Assembly (NCBI GenBank): GCA_007122045.1
Contig: SKJM01000378.1
Coordinates: forward strand, 1-8,489
Length of the DNA stretch: 8,489 bases
Direction of reading: 5' to 3'
From: Planctomycetales bacterium
Lineage (GTDB): Bacteria > Planctomycetota > Planctomycetia > Pirellulales > Thermoguttaceae
Shown: positions 1 to 7,546 of the stretch, one piece after another
Numbering within the stretch: position 1 is the stretch's first letter
How the letters are laid out: each line of letters starts with the position of its first letter
Made by a program: the position numbers and the translations under genes
Notes under the pieces: model-generated
Seen by the model: only the letters and a program-made list of their open reading frames with translations
What the model was told of the DNA's origin: nothing
The model's database searches: none

Positions 1-1
1 A

Positions 2-67
2 GAGTTTTCCCGCATCTACGACCACATGCTTGGCTTCTGGCAGCAGGGCGCCGTCGCGGAGGCGTAG
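2..67 (+). CDS. C-terminal end of an unidentified protein (5' truncated)
   Basis: An open frame enters from the left edge and stops at TAG 65-67, giving 21 residues that end in FWQQGAVAEA. The codons are GC-rich at the third position like the genes downstream, and no other frame here looks coding, so it is probably the tail of a real gene. The short aromatic, amphipathic stretch (IYDHMLGFW) would suit the last helix of an alpha/beta hydrolase, but 21 residues cannot establish a family. It lies on the same strand as the sulfatase, about 170 bases upstream, which is too far to assume one operon. Confidence 0.5.
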   Translation, partial: EFSRIYDHMLGFWQQGAVAEA

Positions 68-235
68 CGACGCACTGCCGCGCAGCGGGGGGGCCACGGC
101 AATACTGGGGGGCAGGCCGTCGCGCCCGTATGACGGACGGTTGCCGCCCCGAAACGTATTCGATACCCTGAGTGCGTGGCCTGACCACGGAGAACTTCCC
201 TTGCCGGCGCGCACCAATGATACCGGACACCGCAA
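68..235. other. Intergenic region before the sulfatase
   Basis: This gap has no credible gene. A small CCGC-GCA-GCGG stem near 77-90 is followed by G residues rather than a T tract, so it is not a convincing terminator. An in-frame TGA at 218-220 lies upstream of the sulfatase ATG and shows that the start cannot be further 5'. I see no strong Shine-Dalgarno sequence and no clear -35/-10 pair. Confidence 0.4.
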
Positions 236-1948
236 ATGAAACCTCAACCAACCAAGCGCGGCCTCAGCCGCTACGCCGCCAGAATCCTTGCCGGCCTGGC
301 GGCGCTGAATTCTTTTTCCCTTGCGGCCGCGATGGGAGACGTACCCAAGGGACGCCCCAATGTGGTGGTCATCATGACGGACGACATGGGGTTTTCCGAT
401 GTCGGCTGCTACGGCGGTGAAATCCGCACGCCGAACCTCGATCGCCTGGCCCACGAGGGACTACGCTTCACCGAGTTCTATAACGCCGGCCGATGCTGCC
501 CCACGCGGGCATCGCTGCTGACCGGCCAGTATCCGCACCGGGTGGGATTGCACCGCAACGGGTTGGACCTCAGCCGGGACGGGATCACCATTGCCGAGGC
601 GCTGCGGGAGGCCGGCTACCAAACGGCCATGACCGGCAAGTGGCACCTGACGGGCCTGCGCCCCCTGCCGGAGCGGCATCAGGCATGGATCGACCACCAG
701 TTTCAGCCCGATCGGGAATGGGGCAACCCGAGCACCTACCCGACGGCCCGCGGATTCGACCGCTTCTACGGGACGATCTTCGGAATCATCAATTTCTTCG
801 ATCCCTGGACGCTCATCGACGGCGACCGGCCGGTTCCGGAAGTGCCCGCCGATTATTACGCCACCGACGCCACCTCGGCTCGGGCGGCGGCTTATATTCG
901 CGAAATGGCGGCGTCCGAGGCGCCGTTTTTCCTGTACGTGGCGTACCATGCGCCGCATTGGCCGCTGCACGCGCGGCCCGAGGACATCGCCCGATACCGC
1001 GGCGCCTACGACCGCGGCTGGGAGGCGGTCCGCGCGGCTCGCTACCGGCGCCAAGTGGAAATGGGTCTGTTCGACGAAGCCACCACGCCCCTGCCGCCGA
1101 TCCAGGGAGGCGGCGGCCCGTGGGACGACCTGCCCCGCAAAGAACAGCGGAACCTGGCCAAACTGATGGAGGTGCACGCGGCCATGGTCGACTCGATCGA
1201 CCAGGGCGTCGGCCGCATCATCGAGGCGCTGGCCGCCACCGGGCGGTTGGAGCACACGCTGCTTCTGTTCCTCAGCGACAACGGCGCCTCGCCGGAACGT
1301 TACCTGAAGCCCGGCTACGATCGGCCCTCGCAAACGCGCGACGGCCGGCCCATCGTCTATCGCCGCTATTACGACGAACCCGGCTCGGAAACCACGTGGC
1401 CCTACCTGGGGCCGCGCTGGGCCAGCGCGTCGAACACGCCCTTCCGCTACTGGAAGGCGGAATCGTACAAGGGCGGCCTGCAAACGCCGCTGATCGTCCA
1501 CTGGCCGGCCGGCCTGAAAACGCCCGCCGGCGCCTTCACCCGGCAACGCGGCCACGTGATCGACATCCTGCCCACCATCCTGGAAGCAGCCGGCGCGGCA
1601 TATCCCGAAACGTTCGCCGGCCGGCCGGTGCATGCGATGGACGGGCTGAGTCTGATGCCCGTCTTCCGCGGCGAGCAGCGCGAAGGGCACGCGGTGCTCT
1701 GCTTTGAGCACGAGGGCCACAAGGCGGTCATCCAAGGGCCCTGGAAGGCGAACCAGTTGCGCCGCGAGAGCACCTGGCGGTTGTACCACATCGGCCGCGA
1801 CCGCACCGAAACGCGCGACCTGGCCGCCGAGCACCCCGACGTGCTCCAGGAACTCCGGCAGCGCTGGCACGAGTGGGCCGAAGGGCAGCGTTGGGGGCAG
1901 GCCGGTACCAGGCACGAACCGGAAGGCTCCGCATCGGCTTCGTCGTGA
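236..1948 (+). CDS. Exported type I (formylglycine-dependent) sulfatase, arylsulfatase family
   Basis: This 570-residue protein should hydrolyse sulfate esters outside the cytoplasm. An N-terminal signal peptide has basic residues at 7-18, a hydrophobic core at about 19-31 and a likely AAA cleavage site near 32. The sulfatase fold starts at about 41 with a metal-binding TDD (D49, D50). The active-site motif CxPxR is C87-C-P-T-R91 followed by ASLLTG; C87 would be converted to formylglycine. GKWH (K135, H137), HAPHWP (H238, H241), SDNG (D348, N349) and YKGG (K412) complete the expected metal and substrate residues. Length is normal for the family. ATG 236 is chosen because an in-frame TGA lies 18 bases upstream and the signal peptide begins there. 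No formylglycine-generating enzyme lies in the window. The substrate is unknown; in planctomycetes such enzymes often act on sulfated polysaccharides. The gene converges on the hydrogenase operon. Confidence 0.95.
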   Translation: MKPQPTKRGLSRYAARILAGLAALNSFSLAAAMGDVPKGRPNVVVIMTDDMGFSDVGCYGGEIRTPNLDRLAHEGLRFTEFYNAGRCCPTRASLLTGQYPHRVGLHRNGLDLSRDGITIAEALREAGYQTAMTGKWHLTGLRPLPERHQAWIDHQFQPDREWGNPSTYPTARGFDRFYGTIFGIINFFDPWTLIDGDRPVPEVPADYYATDATSARAAAYIREMAASEAPFFLYVAYHAPHWPLHARPEDIARYRGAYDRGWEAVRAARYRRQVEMGLFDEATTPLPPIQGGGGPWDDLPRKEQRNLAKLMEVHAAMVDSIDQGVGRIIEALAATGRLEHTLLLFLSDNGASPERYLKPGYDRPSQTRDGRPIVYRRYYDEPGSETTWPYLGPRWASASNTPFRYWKAESYKGGLQTPLIVHWPAGLKTPAGAFTRQRGHVIDILPTILEAAGAAYPETFAGRPVHAMDGLSLMPVFRGEQREGHAVLCFEHEGHKAVIQGPWKANQLRRESTWRLYHIGRDRTETRDLAAEHPDVLQELRQRWHEWAEGQRWGQAGTRHEPEGSASASS

Positions 1949-1953
1949 ACTCC

Positions 1954-2028
1954 CTCACCCATCGGCTTCTCGCCCGACTCGTCGCTATCTCCCAAGGGAG
2001 CCGAGGCTGGACGGGAGGAATTGGTGAG
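1954..2028. repeat. Long imperfect palindrome between convergent genes, possible bidirectional terminator
   Basis: The centre CTCCCAAGGGAG (1989-2000) is an exact 12-base palindrome. Moving outward, the arms still match imperfectly: CTCACC at 1954-1959 is complementary to GGTGAG at 2023-2028, and the CTTCTCGCCCGAC region near 1966-1978 resembles the complement of GACGGGAGGAA at 2010-2020. The element fills most of the gap between the sulfatase stop and the hydA stop. It resembles a decayed extragenic palindromic repeat. It could act as a terminator for either strand, but there is no T tract and the central loop is very short. Confidence 0.45.
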
Positions 2029-2084
2029 TCGAGGGCGCTCGCCGCCAGCCGTTGCCAGCTTTCTCGGGGAAGTGGATCGCCCCA

Positions 2085-3857
2085 CTACACCCGGCTGCGC
2101 GCCGTGTATCGCGTGTGCAGCAGGTGATGCGAACGGTCGCCGAGCGGTTGGCCGAGGAACTCCTCGTACAGGCGCAGCACGTCGGGATTCTCGTGCGATT
2201 TGCGGAGCCGCTTTTCTTCGTCTTCGAGGAAGATGGCGGCCATGCGCTTGCTGCGGACGTCGTTGGTGGTGAACCGCGGTTGCCCGCCGCCGCCGATGCA
2301 GCCGCCGGGGCAGGTCATCACTTCGACGAAGTGGTACTCGGCCTCGCCCGAAAGGATGCGGCCGATGACCCGCTCGGCGTTGGCCAGCCCGTGGGCGACG
2401 GCCACACGCAGGGTCACCCCGTCGAGAAACTCCCACGAATCGGCGGGGTTCTCGATGGTGATGGCGGCCTCTTTGACGCCTTCGAGGCCCTCGATGGGTT
2501 TCACGCGGAGCCCTGCCGCGGGCAGAGCCCGGCCGGTGACCACTTCGTACGCGGTGCGCAGCGCGGCTTCCATCACGCCGCCCGTGTTGGCGAAGATGTC
2601 GGCCGCGCCGGTCGATAGGCCGAGCGGGGCGTCCATTTGCTCGTCGGGCAGGCGGTCGAACTCGATGCCGGCCGCGCGGACCATCCGGCCTAACTCGCGC
2701 GTGGTGAGCACGACGTCGACGTCGCGCACACCGCTGGCGTCCATCTCCGGCCGCTGCGCCTCGAACTTCTTCGCCGTGCACGGCATGATCGACACGACGA
2801 ACACGTCTTCCGCCCGCCGGCCGAGTTTTTCGGCGTAGTAGGTCTTGGCGACCGCGCCGAGCATCTGCTGCGGCGACTTGCAGGTGGAAACGTTCGGCAG
2901 CAACTCGGGGTGACGATATTCGATGTACTTGATCCAGCCGGGCGAGCAGCTTGTGAACATGGGCAGGGCCGCGTTCTCGCCGTGCTCCAGCTTCCGCCGC
3001 AGGCGGCTGAGCAGTTCGCTCCCCTCTTCCATGATGGTCAGGTCGGCGGCGAAGTTGGTATCGAACACGGCGTTGAAGCCCAACCGGCGGAGCGCGGCCA
3101 CCATCTTGCCGGTCACGCGCGTGCCGGGCGGGTAGCCGAAGCATTCGCCCAGCGCGGCCCGGATGGCCGGGGCCGTCTGCACGATGCAGTGCTTGTCGTT
3201 CGCGTCGAGCGCGGTCCACACCTCGTCAACCTGGTCGCGTTCGGTGATGGCGCCCACCGGGCACACCGCGGCGCACTGCCCGCACTGCACGCAGGCGACC
3301 GATTCGAGGTCGAGGTTGAAGGCGGGACCGATGACCGTGTCGAACCCTCGGTTCTGGGGGAACAGGGCGCCGACGCCCTGCGTTTCGGCGCACACGGCCA
3401 CGCACCGCCGGCACTTGATGCACTTGCCCGTGTCGCGCATCAGGGCGGGGGTCGAAAGGTCGAGGTGCTTTCGGGTGCGCTGGCCCTGGTAGGGCACGTC
3501 GCGGATGCCCAACTCGGCGGCCAGGGCGCTCAGTTCGCAGTCTTCGTTGCGGTCGCACGTTTGGCACTCGCCGTTGTGCTCGGAAAGGAGCAGTTCGACC
3601 ACGGCGCGCCGGGCCTCGCGCACGCGCCGCGTGTTGGTGAGCACTTTCATGCCCTCGCGCGCCGGCATGGAACAGCTTGCCGCGAGGTTCTGCGCCCCTT
3701 CGACCTCGACCACGCACGCGCGGCACGCGCCGATGGCCTGGAGCCCCTCGACGTAACACAGCGTCGGAATGCGCATCCCGGCCTGCCGGGCGGCGTCGAG
3801 CACGCTCGTGCCGTCGGGAACTTCGACGGAAATATTGTTGATGGACAGTTTGGGCAT
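2085..3857 (-). CDS. hydA: [FeFe] hydrogenase catalytic subunit, NAD(P)-linked multimeric type (HydA/HndD-like)
   Basis: This 590-residue subunit reduces protons to H2 or oxidises H2 at an H-cluster. Domains in order: a NuoG-like [2Fe-2S] ferredoxin (C34, C45, C48, C62); a His-liganded [4Fe-4S] site (H94, C98, C101, C107); two [4Fe-4S] sites of a bacterial ferredoxin (C146, C149, C152, C156 and C189, C192, C195, C199); then the H-cluster domain. H-cluster motifs are L1 TSCSPGW (302-308), L2 MPCTAKKFE (358-366) and L3 EVMTCPGGCIGGGGQP (512-527, C516 and C520). The small-subunit-like C-terminus (about 531-583) includes RKSHENP and is fused, as in monomeric and A3-type enzymes. L1 has Cys-Ser where clostridial CpI has Cys-Cys. 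ATG 3857 is preceded by GAGGTGA at 8 bases. It is the last gene of the operon, 3 bases after hydB. The cluster set matches NAD(P)-dependent, often bifurcating, hydrogenases. Confidence 0.96.
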   Translation of the reverse strand: MPKLSINNISVEVPDGTSVLDAARQAGMRIPTLCYVEGLQAIGACRACVVEVEGAQNLAASCSMPAREGMKVLTNTRRVREARRAVVELLLSEHNGECQTCDRNEDCELSALAAELGIRDVPYQGQRTRKHLDLSTPALMRDTGKCIKCRRCVAVCAETQGVGALFPQNRGFDTVIGPAFNLDLESVACVQCGQCAAVCPVGAITERDQVDEVWTALDANDKHCIVQTAPAIRAALGECFGYPPGTRVTGKMVAALRRLGFNAVFDTNFAADLTIMEEGSELLSRLRRKLEHGENAALPMFTSCSPGWIKYIEYRHPELLPNVSTCKSPQQMLGAVAKTYYAEKLGRRAEDVFVVSIMPCTAKKFEAQRPEMDASGVRDVDVVLTTRELGRMVRAAGIEFDRLPDEQMDAPLGLSTGAADIFANTGGVMEAALRTAYEVVTGRALPAAGLRVKPIEGLEGVKEAAITIENPADSWEFLDGVTLRVAVAHGLANAERVIGRILSGEAEYHFVEVMTCPGGCIGGGGQPRFTTNDVRSKRMAAIFLEDEEKRLRKSHENPDVLRLYEEFLGQPLGDRSHHLLHTRYTARSRV

Positions 3858-3860
3858 CGT

Positions 3861-6800
3861 TTAACTCACCTCATAGGCATCGGCGCACTCGCGGCGGCCG
3901 TAGTCGCACCGGAGGCAGCGTTTCGATTGGCGGACGGCAATGGCCTCCTGCCACGGCTGTTCGACTTCGTCGAAGTTGTGGCGGCGGCGCTCGACGGGAA
4001 TGAGCCGCAGTTTCTCGCGCGGGGTCTCCACGGGTTCGGCGTCGGGGTCGAAGTAGGTATCGACCGGGCGCGTGTCGCGCCAGAAGGCGTGGTCGGCGCC
4101 GGTCAGGTACAGGTCGATCCCGCGCGCGGCGCGCTCGCCGGCCGCCACGGCTTCGACGACCGAGGACGGGCCGGTCACCGCGTCGCCCCCGGCGAAGATC
4201 CACTTCTCCGAGGTCTGGCCGATCGCGTGGTCGACGTCGATGAACATGTTGTTGCGCCGCGCAAGCTGAACGCCGTCGGCGAGGCTTTGCAGGTCGAGCG
4301 ATTGCCCGATGGCCGCCAGCACGTGGTCGGCCGGAATGACAAAGGCCTCGCCGCCGCGTTCGGGCCGCCGGCGGCCCGAACGGTCGAACGCGCCAAGCTG
4401 CATGGGCACGCAGCGGACGCCGGCAACCGCCTTGTTTTCCGTGACAATCTCCACCGGCGCGGTCAGCAGCCGGAGTTCGACGCCCTCGGCCAGCGCTTCG
4501 TCGATTTCCTCGCGGTAGGCGGGCATCACCTCGCGGCTGCGGCGGTAGACCACCGTCACGCGGTCGGCGCCGAGGCGGAGCGCGGTTCGGGCGGCGTCGA
4601 TGGCCGAATTGCCGCCGCCAATGACCACCACCTGACGGCCCACCGGCACCGACCCGCGCAGGTTGTACACCCGGAGGAACGACAGGGCGTCGGTCATCCC
4701 CCGGGCGTTGTCGCCGGTGATGCCCAGGCTCACGCCGTCCGGGGCGCCGACGCCCAGGAACACGGCCTCGCAGCCTTCGGCCCGGAGCGACCGGAGCGTG
4801 AACTCGGCGCCCAGCCGCATGCCGGTATGGATTTCCACGCCAAGCTGCTCGATCATGCGCACCTCGCGCGCGACGATCTCGCGCGGGAGCCGGTACGCCG
4901 GAATGGCCTGCACCAGCATGCCGCCGGGCCGCGGCTCGGCTTCGTACACCTTGGGCCGGTAGCCGAGCCGGGCGAGGAAGTACGCGCAGGAAAGGCCGGC
5001 CGGACCCGCGCCCACAATGGCGATCGACCGCCTGGCGTTCTTCTCGCTTTCCCGCATGGGAGGCAATTGGAACGTGACCTCCTGGTCGGCCATGAACCGC
5101 TTGATGCCGCGGATGGACACCGGCGCGTCGATCGTGTCGCGGCGGCACTTCTCCTCGCAGGTGTGGAAGCATACGCGGGAGCAGACGGCCGCAAACGGGT
5201 TCCGCTCGCGGTGAAGGCGCAGCGCCTCGGCGTAACGGTGCTCGGCCACCAGCGACACGTAACCGGGAATATCGACGTTGGCCGGGCAGGCGCTCGAACA
5301 GGGCGCGTCGACCAGCGAGGGGCACACGCCGGCGCGGCACCGGCGGTCGCGAATGTGCTCGATGTACTCGTTGCCGAAGTGCCGGATGGTCGACAGCACC
5401 GGGTTGGCGGCCGTTTGCCCCAGGCCGCACAGCGACGTGTCCTTGATGATCTCGCCCAGTTCGATGAGCCGCTCGACGTCGGCCTCCTCGCCGCGGCCGT
5501 CGCAGATGCGCTCGAGGATTTCGAGCATCCGCTTGCTGCCCACGCGGCAGGGAACGCACTTGCCGCACGATTCCTCCTGGACGAACTCGATGAAGTACCG
5601 GGCGACGTCGACCATGCAGGTGTCTTCGTTCATGACGATCAGGCCGCCGGAGCCCATGATCGCGCCCAGTTCGGAAAGCGACTCGTAATCGAGCGGCACG
5701 TTCAGGTGCTGCGGGGGGATGCAGCCGCCGGAGGGGCCGCCGATTTGCGCGGCCTTGAACTGCTTCTCGTCGGGAATGCCGCCGCCGACGTCGTAAATCA
5801 GGTCGCCCAGCGACATGCCGATGGGCACCTCGACCAGGCCCGAGTTCTTGATGGCCCCGGCCAGGGCGAACACCTTGGTGCCGCGGCTGCCGTCGGTGCC
5901 GCGCGCGGCGTACCACGCGCCGCCGCGAAGCACAATGGGCGCCACGTTGGCGTAGGTTTCCACGTTATTGAGCAATGTCGGCTTACCCCACAGGCCGCAC
6001 ACGGCGGGGAACGGCGGGCGGGGGCGCGGCTCGCCCCGGTGGCCCTCGATCGAACGGAGCAGGGCCGTCTCCTCGCCGCACACGAACGCGCCGGAACCCA
6101 TGCGGATTTCCAACTCGAAGTCGAACCCCGTCCCGAGGATGTTCTTTCCCAGCAGTCCGCGCTCCCGGGCCTGGCCCAGGGCGTGGGTGAGCCGCTCGAC
6201 GGCCAGTGGATATTCCGCGCGAACGTACACGTAGCCCTGCGCGGCGCCCACCGTCCGCGCGGCAATGGCCATGCCCTCGATGATGCTGTGCGGGTCGCCT
6301 TCCAGGACGCTCCGGTCCATGAACGCGCCGGGGTCGCCCTCGTCGGCGTTGCACACCACGTACTTCGTTTCGCCGGGGGCTTCGCGAGTGAACGCCCACT
6401 TCCGCCACGTGGGGAACCCGGCCCCACCGCGGCCTCGAAGCCCCGACGTTCTCAGTTCCGCCAGGACCCGCTCCGACTGCTCGCCCTCCAGCACGTTGGC
6501 CAGTGCCTGGTAGCCGTCGCGGGCGATGTAGTCGTCGATGCTGCGCGGGTCGACGTGCCCGCAGTTGCGCAGCACGATCTTCGTTTGCCGCTTGAAGAAG
6601 TCCATTTCGGCGGCGTGGGGAACGCTTCGCCCGTCGGGCCGGCGGTGGGTGAGCCGGTCGACCCGCCGGCCCTTGGTCAAGTGTTCCATGACCACGTCGG
6701 GGGCGTCTTCGGGCTGCACTCGCTCGTAGACGACGTCGTCGATCATCAGCACCGGCCCGCCGGAACAGGGACCCATGCAGCCGGTTTCGACGATGCCGAC

Positions 6801-7004
6801 CTGGCGTGCCAGGCCCCGGGTGACCAGTTCCTGTTCGAGCGTTTCGCGCACCCGCTCGGCGCCGGAGGCGATGCAGCTTGCCCCCATGCAAAGGCGGATC
6901 TGTCGGTGCCCGTCGGCCGCCAGGTTGGCTTGTTGGGTGTTGAGCGTATCGCGAAGATGCCGGAGCGCGTCGGCGTCGGCAATCCGTTTCGTCGAGGGCA
7001 TCAT
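3861..7004 (-). CDS. hydB: HydB-like NuoF flavoprotein fused to an NfnB/GltD-type FAD oxidoreductase
   Basis: A 1047-residue diaphorase subunit. Residues 35-85 are a thioredoxin-like [2Fe-2S] domain (C39, C44, C76, C80). Residues 140-560 are NuoF: FMN/NADH-binding GLRGRGGAGFP (188-198), NADEGDPGAFMDR (219-231), CGEETALL (309-316), and a [4Fe-4S] site ESCGKCVPC plus SLCG (C480, C483, C486, C526). Instead of the usual terminal ferredoxin, the chain runs into a GltD/NfnB module: cysteines C556, C561, C569, C573 and C608, C612, C616, C620 for two [4Fe-4S] clusters; FAD motif GAGPAG (665-670); a second Rossmann motif GGGNSAID (796-803) followed by YRRS (820-823), typical of NADPH use; and FAD-contacting FAGGDAVTG (937-945). 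The tail has C1030, C1033 and C1040. It should exchange electrons with NAD(H) at FMN and probably NADP(H) at FAD, passing them to HydA. The start overlaps hydC by ATGA, with GGAG 7 bases upstream. Confidence 0.95.
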   Translation of the reverse strand: MMPSTKRIADADALRHLRDTLNTQQANLAADGHRQIRLCMGASCIASGAERVRETLEQELVTRGLARQVGIVETGCMGPCSGGPVLMIDDVVYERVQPEDAPDVVMEHLTKGRRVDRLTHRRPDGRSVPHAAEMDFFKRQTKIVLRNCGHVDPRSIDDYIARDGYQALANVLEGEQSERVLAELRTSGLRGRGGAGFPTWRKWAFTREAPGETKYVVCNADEGDPGAFMDRSVLEGDPHSIIEGMAIAARTVGAAQGYVYVRAEYPLAVERLTHALGQARERGLLGKNILGTGFDFELEIRMGSGAFVCGEETALLRSIEGHRGEPRPRPPFPAVCGLWGKPTLLNNVETYANVAPIVLRGGAWYAARGTDGSRGTKVFALAGAIKNSGLVEVPIGMSLGDLIYDVGGGIPDEKQFKAAQIGGPSGGCIPPQHLNVPLDYESLSELGAIMGSGGLIVMNEDTCMVDVARYFIEFVQEESCGKCVPCRVGSKRMLEILERICDGRGEEADVERLIELGEIIKDTSLCGLGQTAANPVLSTIRHFGNEYIEHIRDRRCRAGVCPSLVDAPCSSACPANVDIPGYVSLVAEHRYAEALRLHRERNPFAAVCSRVCFHTCEEKCRRDTIDAPVSIRGIKRFMADQEVTFQLPPMRESEKNARRSIAIVGAGPAGLSCAYFLARLGYRPKVYEAEPRPGGMLVQAIPAYRLPREIVAREVRMIEQLGVEIHTGMRLGAEFTLRSLRAEGCEAVFLGVGAPDGVSLGITGDNARGMTDALSFLRVYNLRGSVPVGRQVVVIGGGNSAIDAARTALRLGADRVTVVYRRSREVMPAYREEIDEALAEGVELRLLTAPVEIVTENKAVAGVRCVPMQLGAFDRSGRRRPERGGEAFVIPADHVLAAIGQSLDLQSLADGVQLARRNNMFIDVDHAIGQTSEKWIFAGGDAVTGPSSVVEAVAAGERAARGIDLYLTGADHAFWRDTRPVDTYFDPDAEPVETPREKLRLIPVERRRHNFDEVEQPWQEAIAVRQSKRCLRCDYGRRECADAYEVS
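3866..3872 (-). promoter_or_regulatory. Ribosome binding site of hydA
   Basis: GAGGTGA lies within the last codons of hydB, 8 bases before the hydA ATG. This fixes the hydA start and suggests translation coupled to that of hydB. Confidence 0.75.
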
Positions 7005-7534
7005 GCGTGGTCTCCGGCGCCGGCGGCGTCCTCCGTGTTGCGGTACTGGTCGAGAATGCGTGCGATGCGTGCGGGCCGGACGCGCTGGTGGACGTCGTCG
7101 TCAATCATCAGGACCGGCGCGAGGCCGCAGGCCCCGAAGCACCGGCCCACGTCGAGCGAGAAGTTCCGGTCGGCGGTGGTCTCGCCCACCTCGATTCGCA
7201 GTGCATCCTTCAGGGCGGCCAGCACTTCTTTACCCCCCCGAACGTAACAGGCCGTCCCCAGGCACACCTGAATCAGGTGCTTGCCGCGCGGCACGGTCGA
7301 AAAGTAGGAATAGAAGCCCACCACTCCGGCAACTTCGCTATACGGCTTGTTCAAGACCGTGGCCACCTGTTTCAGTGCCGCCTCGGGCAGGTAGCCGAAC
7401 AGGCGTTGGGCAATCTGCAAGACCGGAATCAGCGCGCCCGGTTGGCCCGCGTATTGCCGGAGCACGTCGTCGAATTGTGTGAGACGGTCCTGCTCGGACG
7501 TTTCCCGGCAGGCCGTACAAGGCATGGAACTCAT
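7001..7534 (-). CDS. hydC: NuoE-like [2Fe-2S] subunit of the hydrogenase (HydC)
   Basis: This 177-residue protein is a 24-kDa-type subunit. A helical N-terminal region contains the family signature GALIPVLQIAQRLFGYLPEA (33-52) and EVAGVVGFYSYF (67-78). It is followed by a thioredoxin-like domain holding a [2Fe-2S] cluster through C91, C96, C132 and C136. In HydABC and complex I enzymes this subunit binds beside NuoF/HydB and relays or stores electrons from FMN. It is the first gene of the operon, and its stop overlaps the hydB start. ATG 7534 is preferred because AAGGA lies 7 bases upstream; a second ATG at residue 4 is possible. The short leader carries an extra Cys pair (C6-T-A-C9) that I do not associate with the family. 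The C-terminal tail is Ala/Gly-rich and probably disordered. Confidence 0.95.
   Translation of the reverse strand: MSSMPCTACRETSEQDRLTQFDDVLRQYAGQPGALIPVLQIAQRLFGYLPEAALKQVATVLNKPYSEVAGVVGFYSYFSTVPRGKHLIQVCLGTACYVRGGKEVLAALKDALRIEVGETTADRNFSLDVGRCFGACGLAPVLMIDDDVHQRVRPARIARILDQYRNTEDAAGAGDHA
7012..7015 (-). promoter_or_regulatory. Ribosome binding site of hydB
   Basis: GGAG sits inside the end of hydC, 7 bases before the first of two consecutive ATG codons. It favours the first ATG, which overlaps the hydC stop as ATGA. Confidence 0.6.
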
Positions 7535-7541
7535 GGAGGAA

Positions 7542-7546
7542 TCCTT
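7542..7546 (-). promoter_or_regulatory. Ribosome binding site of hydC
   Basis: AAGGA lies 7 bases upstream of ATG 7534. It decides between this ATG and the in-frame ATG three codons later, which would be spaced too far away. Confidence 0.65.

Noticed and set aside
77..100. Rho-independent terminator after the first partial gene
   Set aside because: The stem is only four base pairs and is followed by a G run rather than a T run.
30..239. A 69-codon frame ahead of the sulfatase
   Set aside because: It is Arg/Pro-rich, has no ribosome binding site and overlaps the tail of the upstream gene in another frame.
461..1915. A 484-codon minus-strand frame inside the sulfatase gene
   Set aside because: It is a mirror frame of the sulfatase, with no ribosome binding site and no family signature.
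1447..3219. A 590-codon minus-strand frame spanning the sulfatase 3' end and part of hydA
   Set aside because: It crosses the stop-to-stop gap of two well-supported convergent genes, is very Arg-rich and shows no motif.
2910..7247. A 1445-codon open frame on the plus strand opposite the hydrogenase genes
   Set aside because: It is antisense to three genes with clear motifs. Long antisense frames arise from strong GC bias at third positions, and the translation has no recognisable domain.
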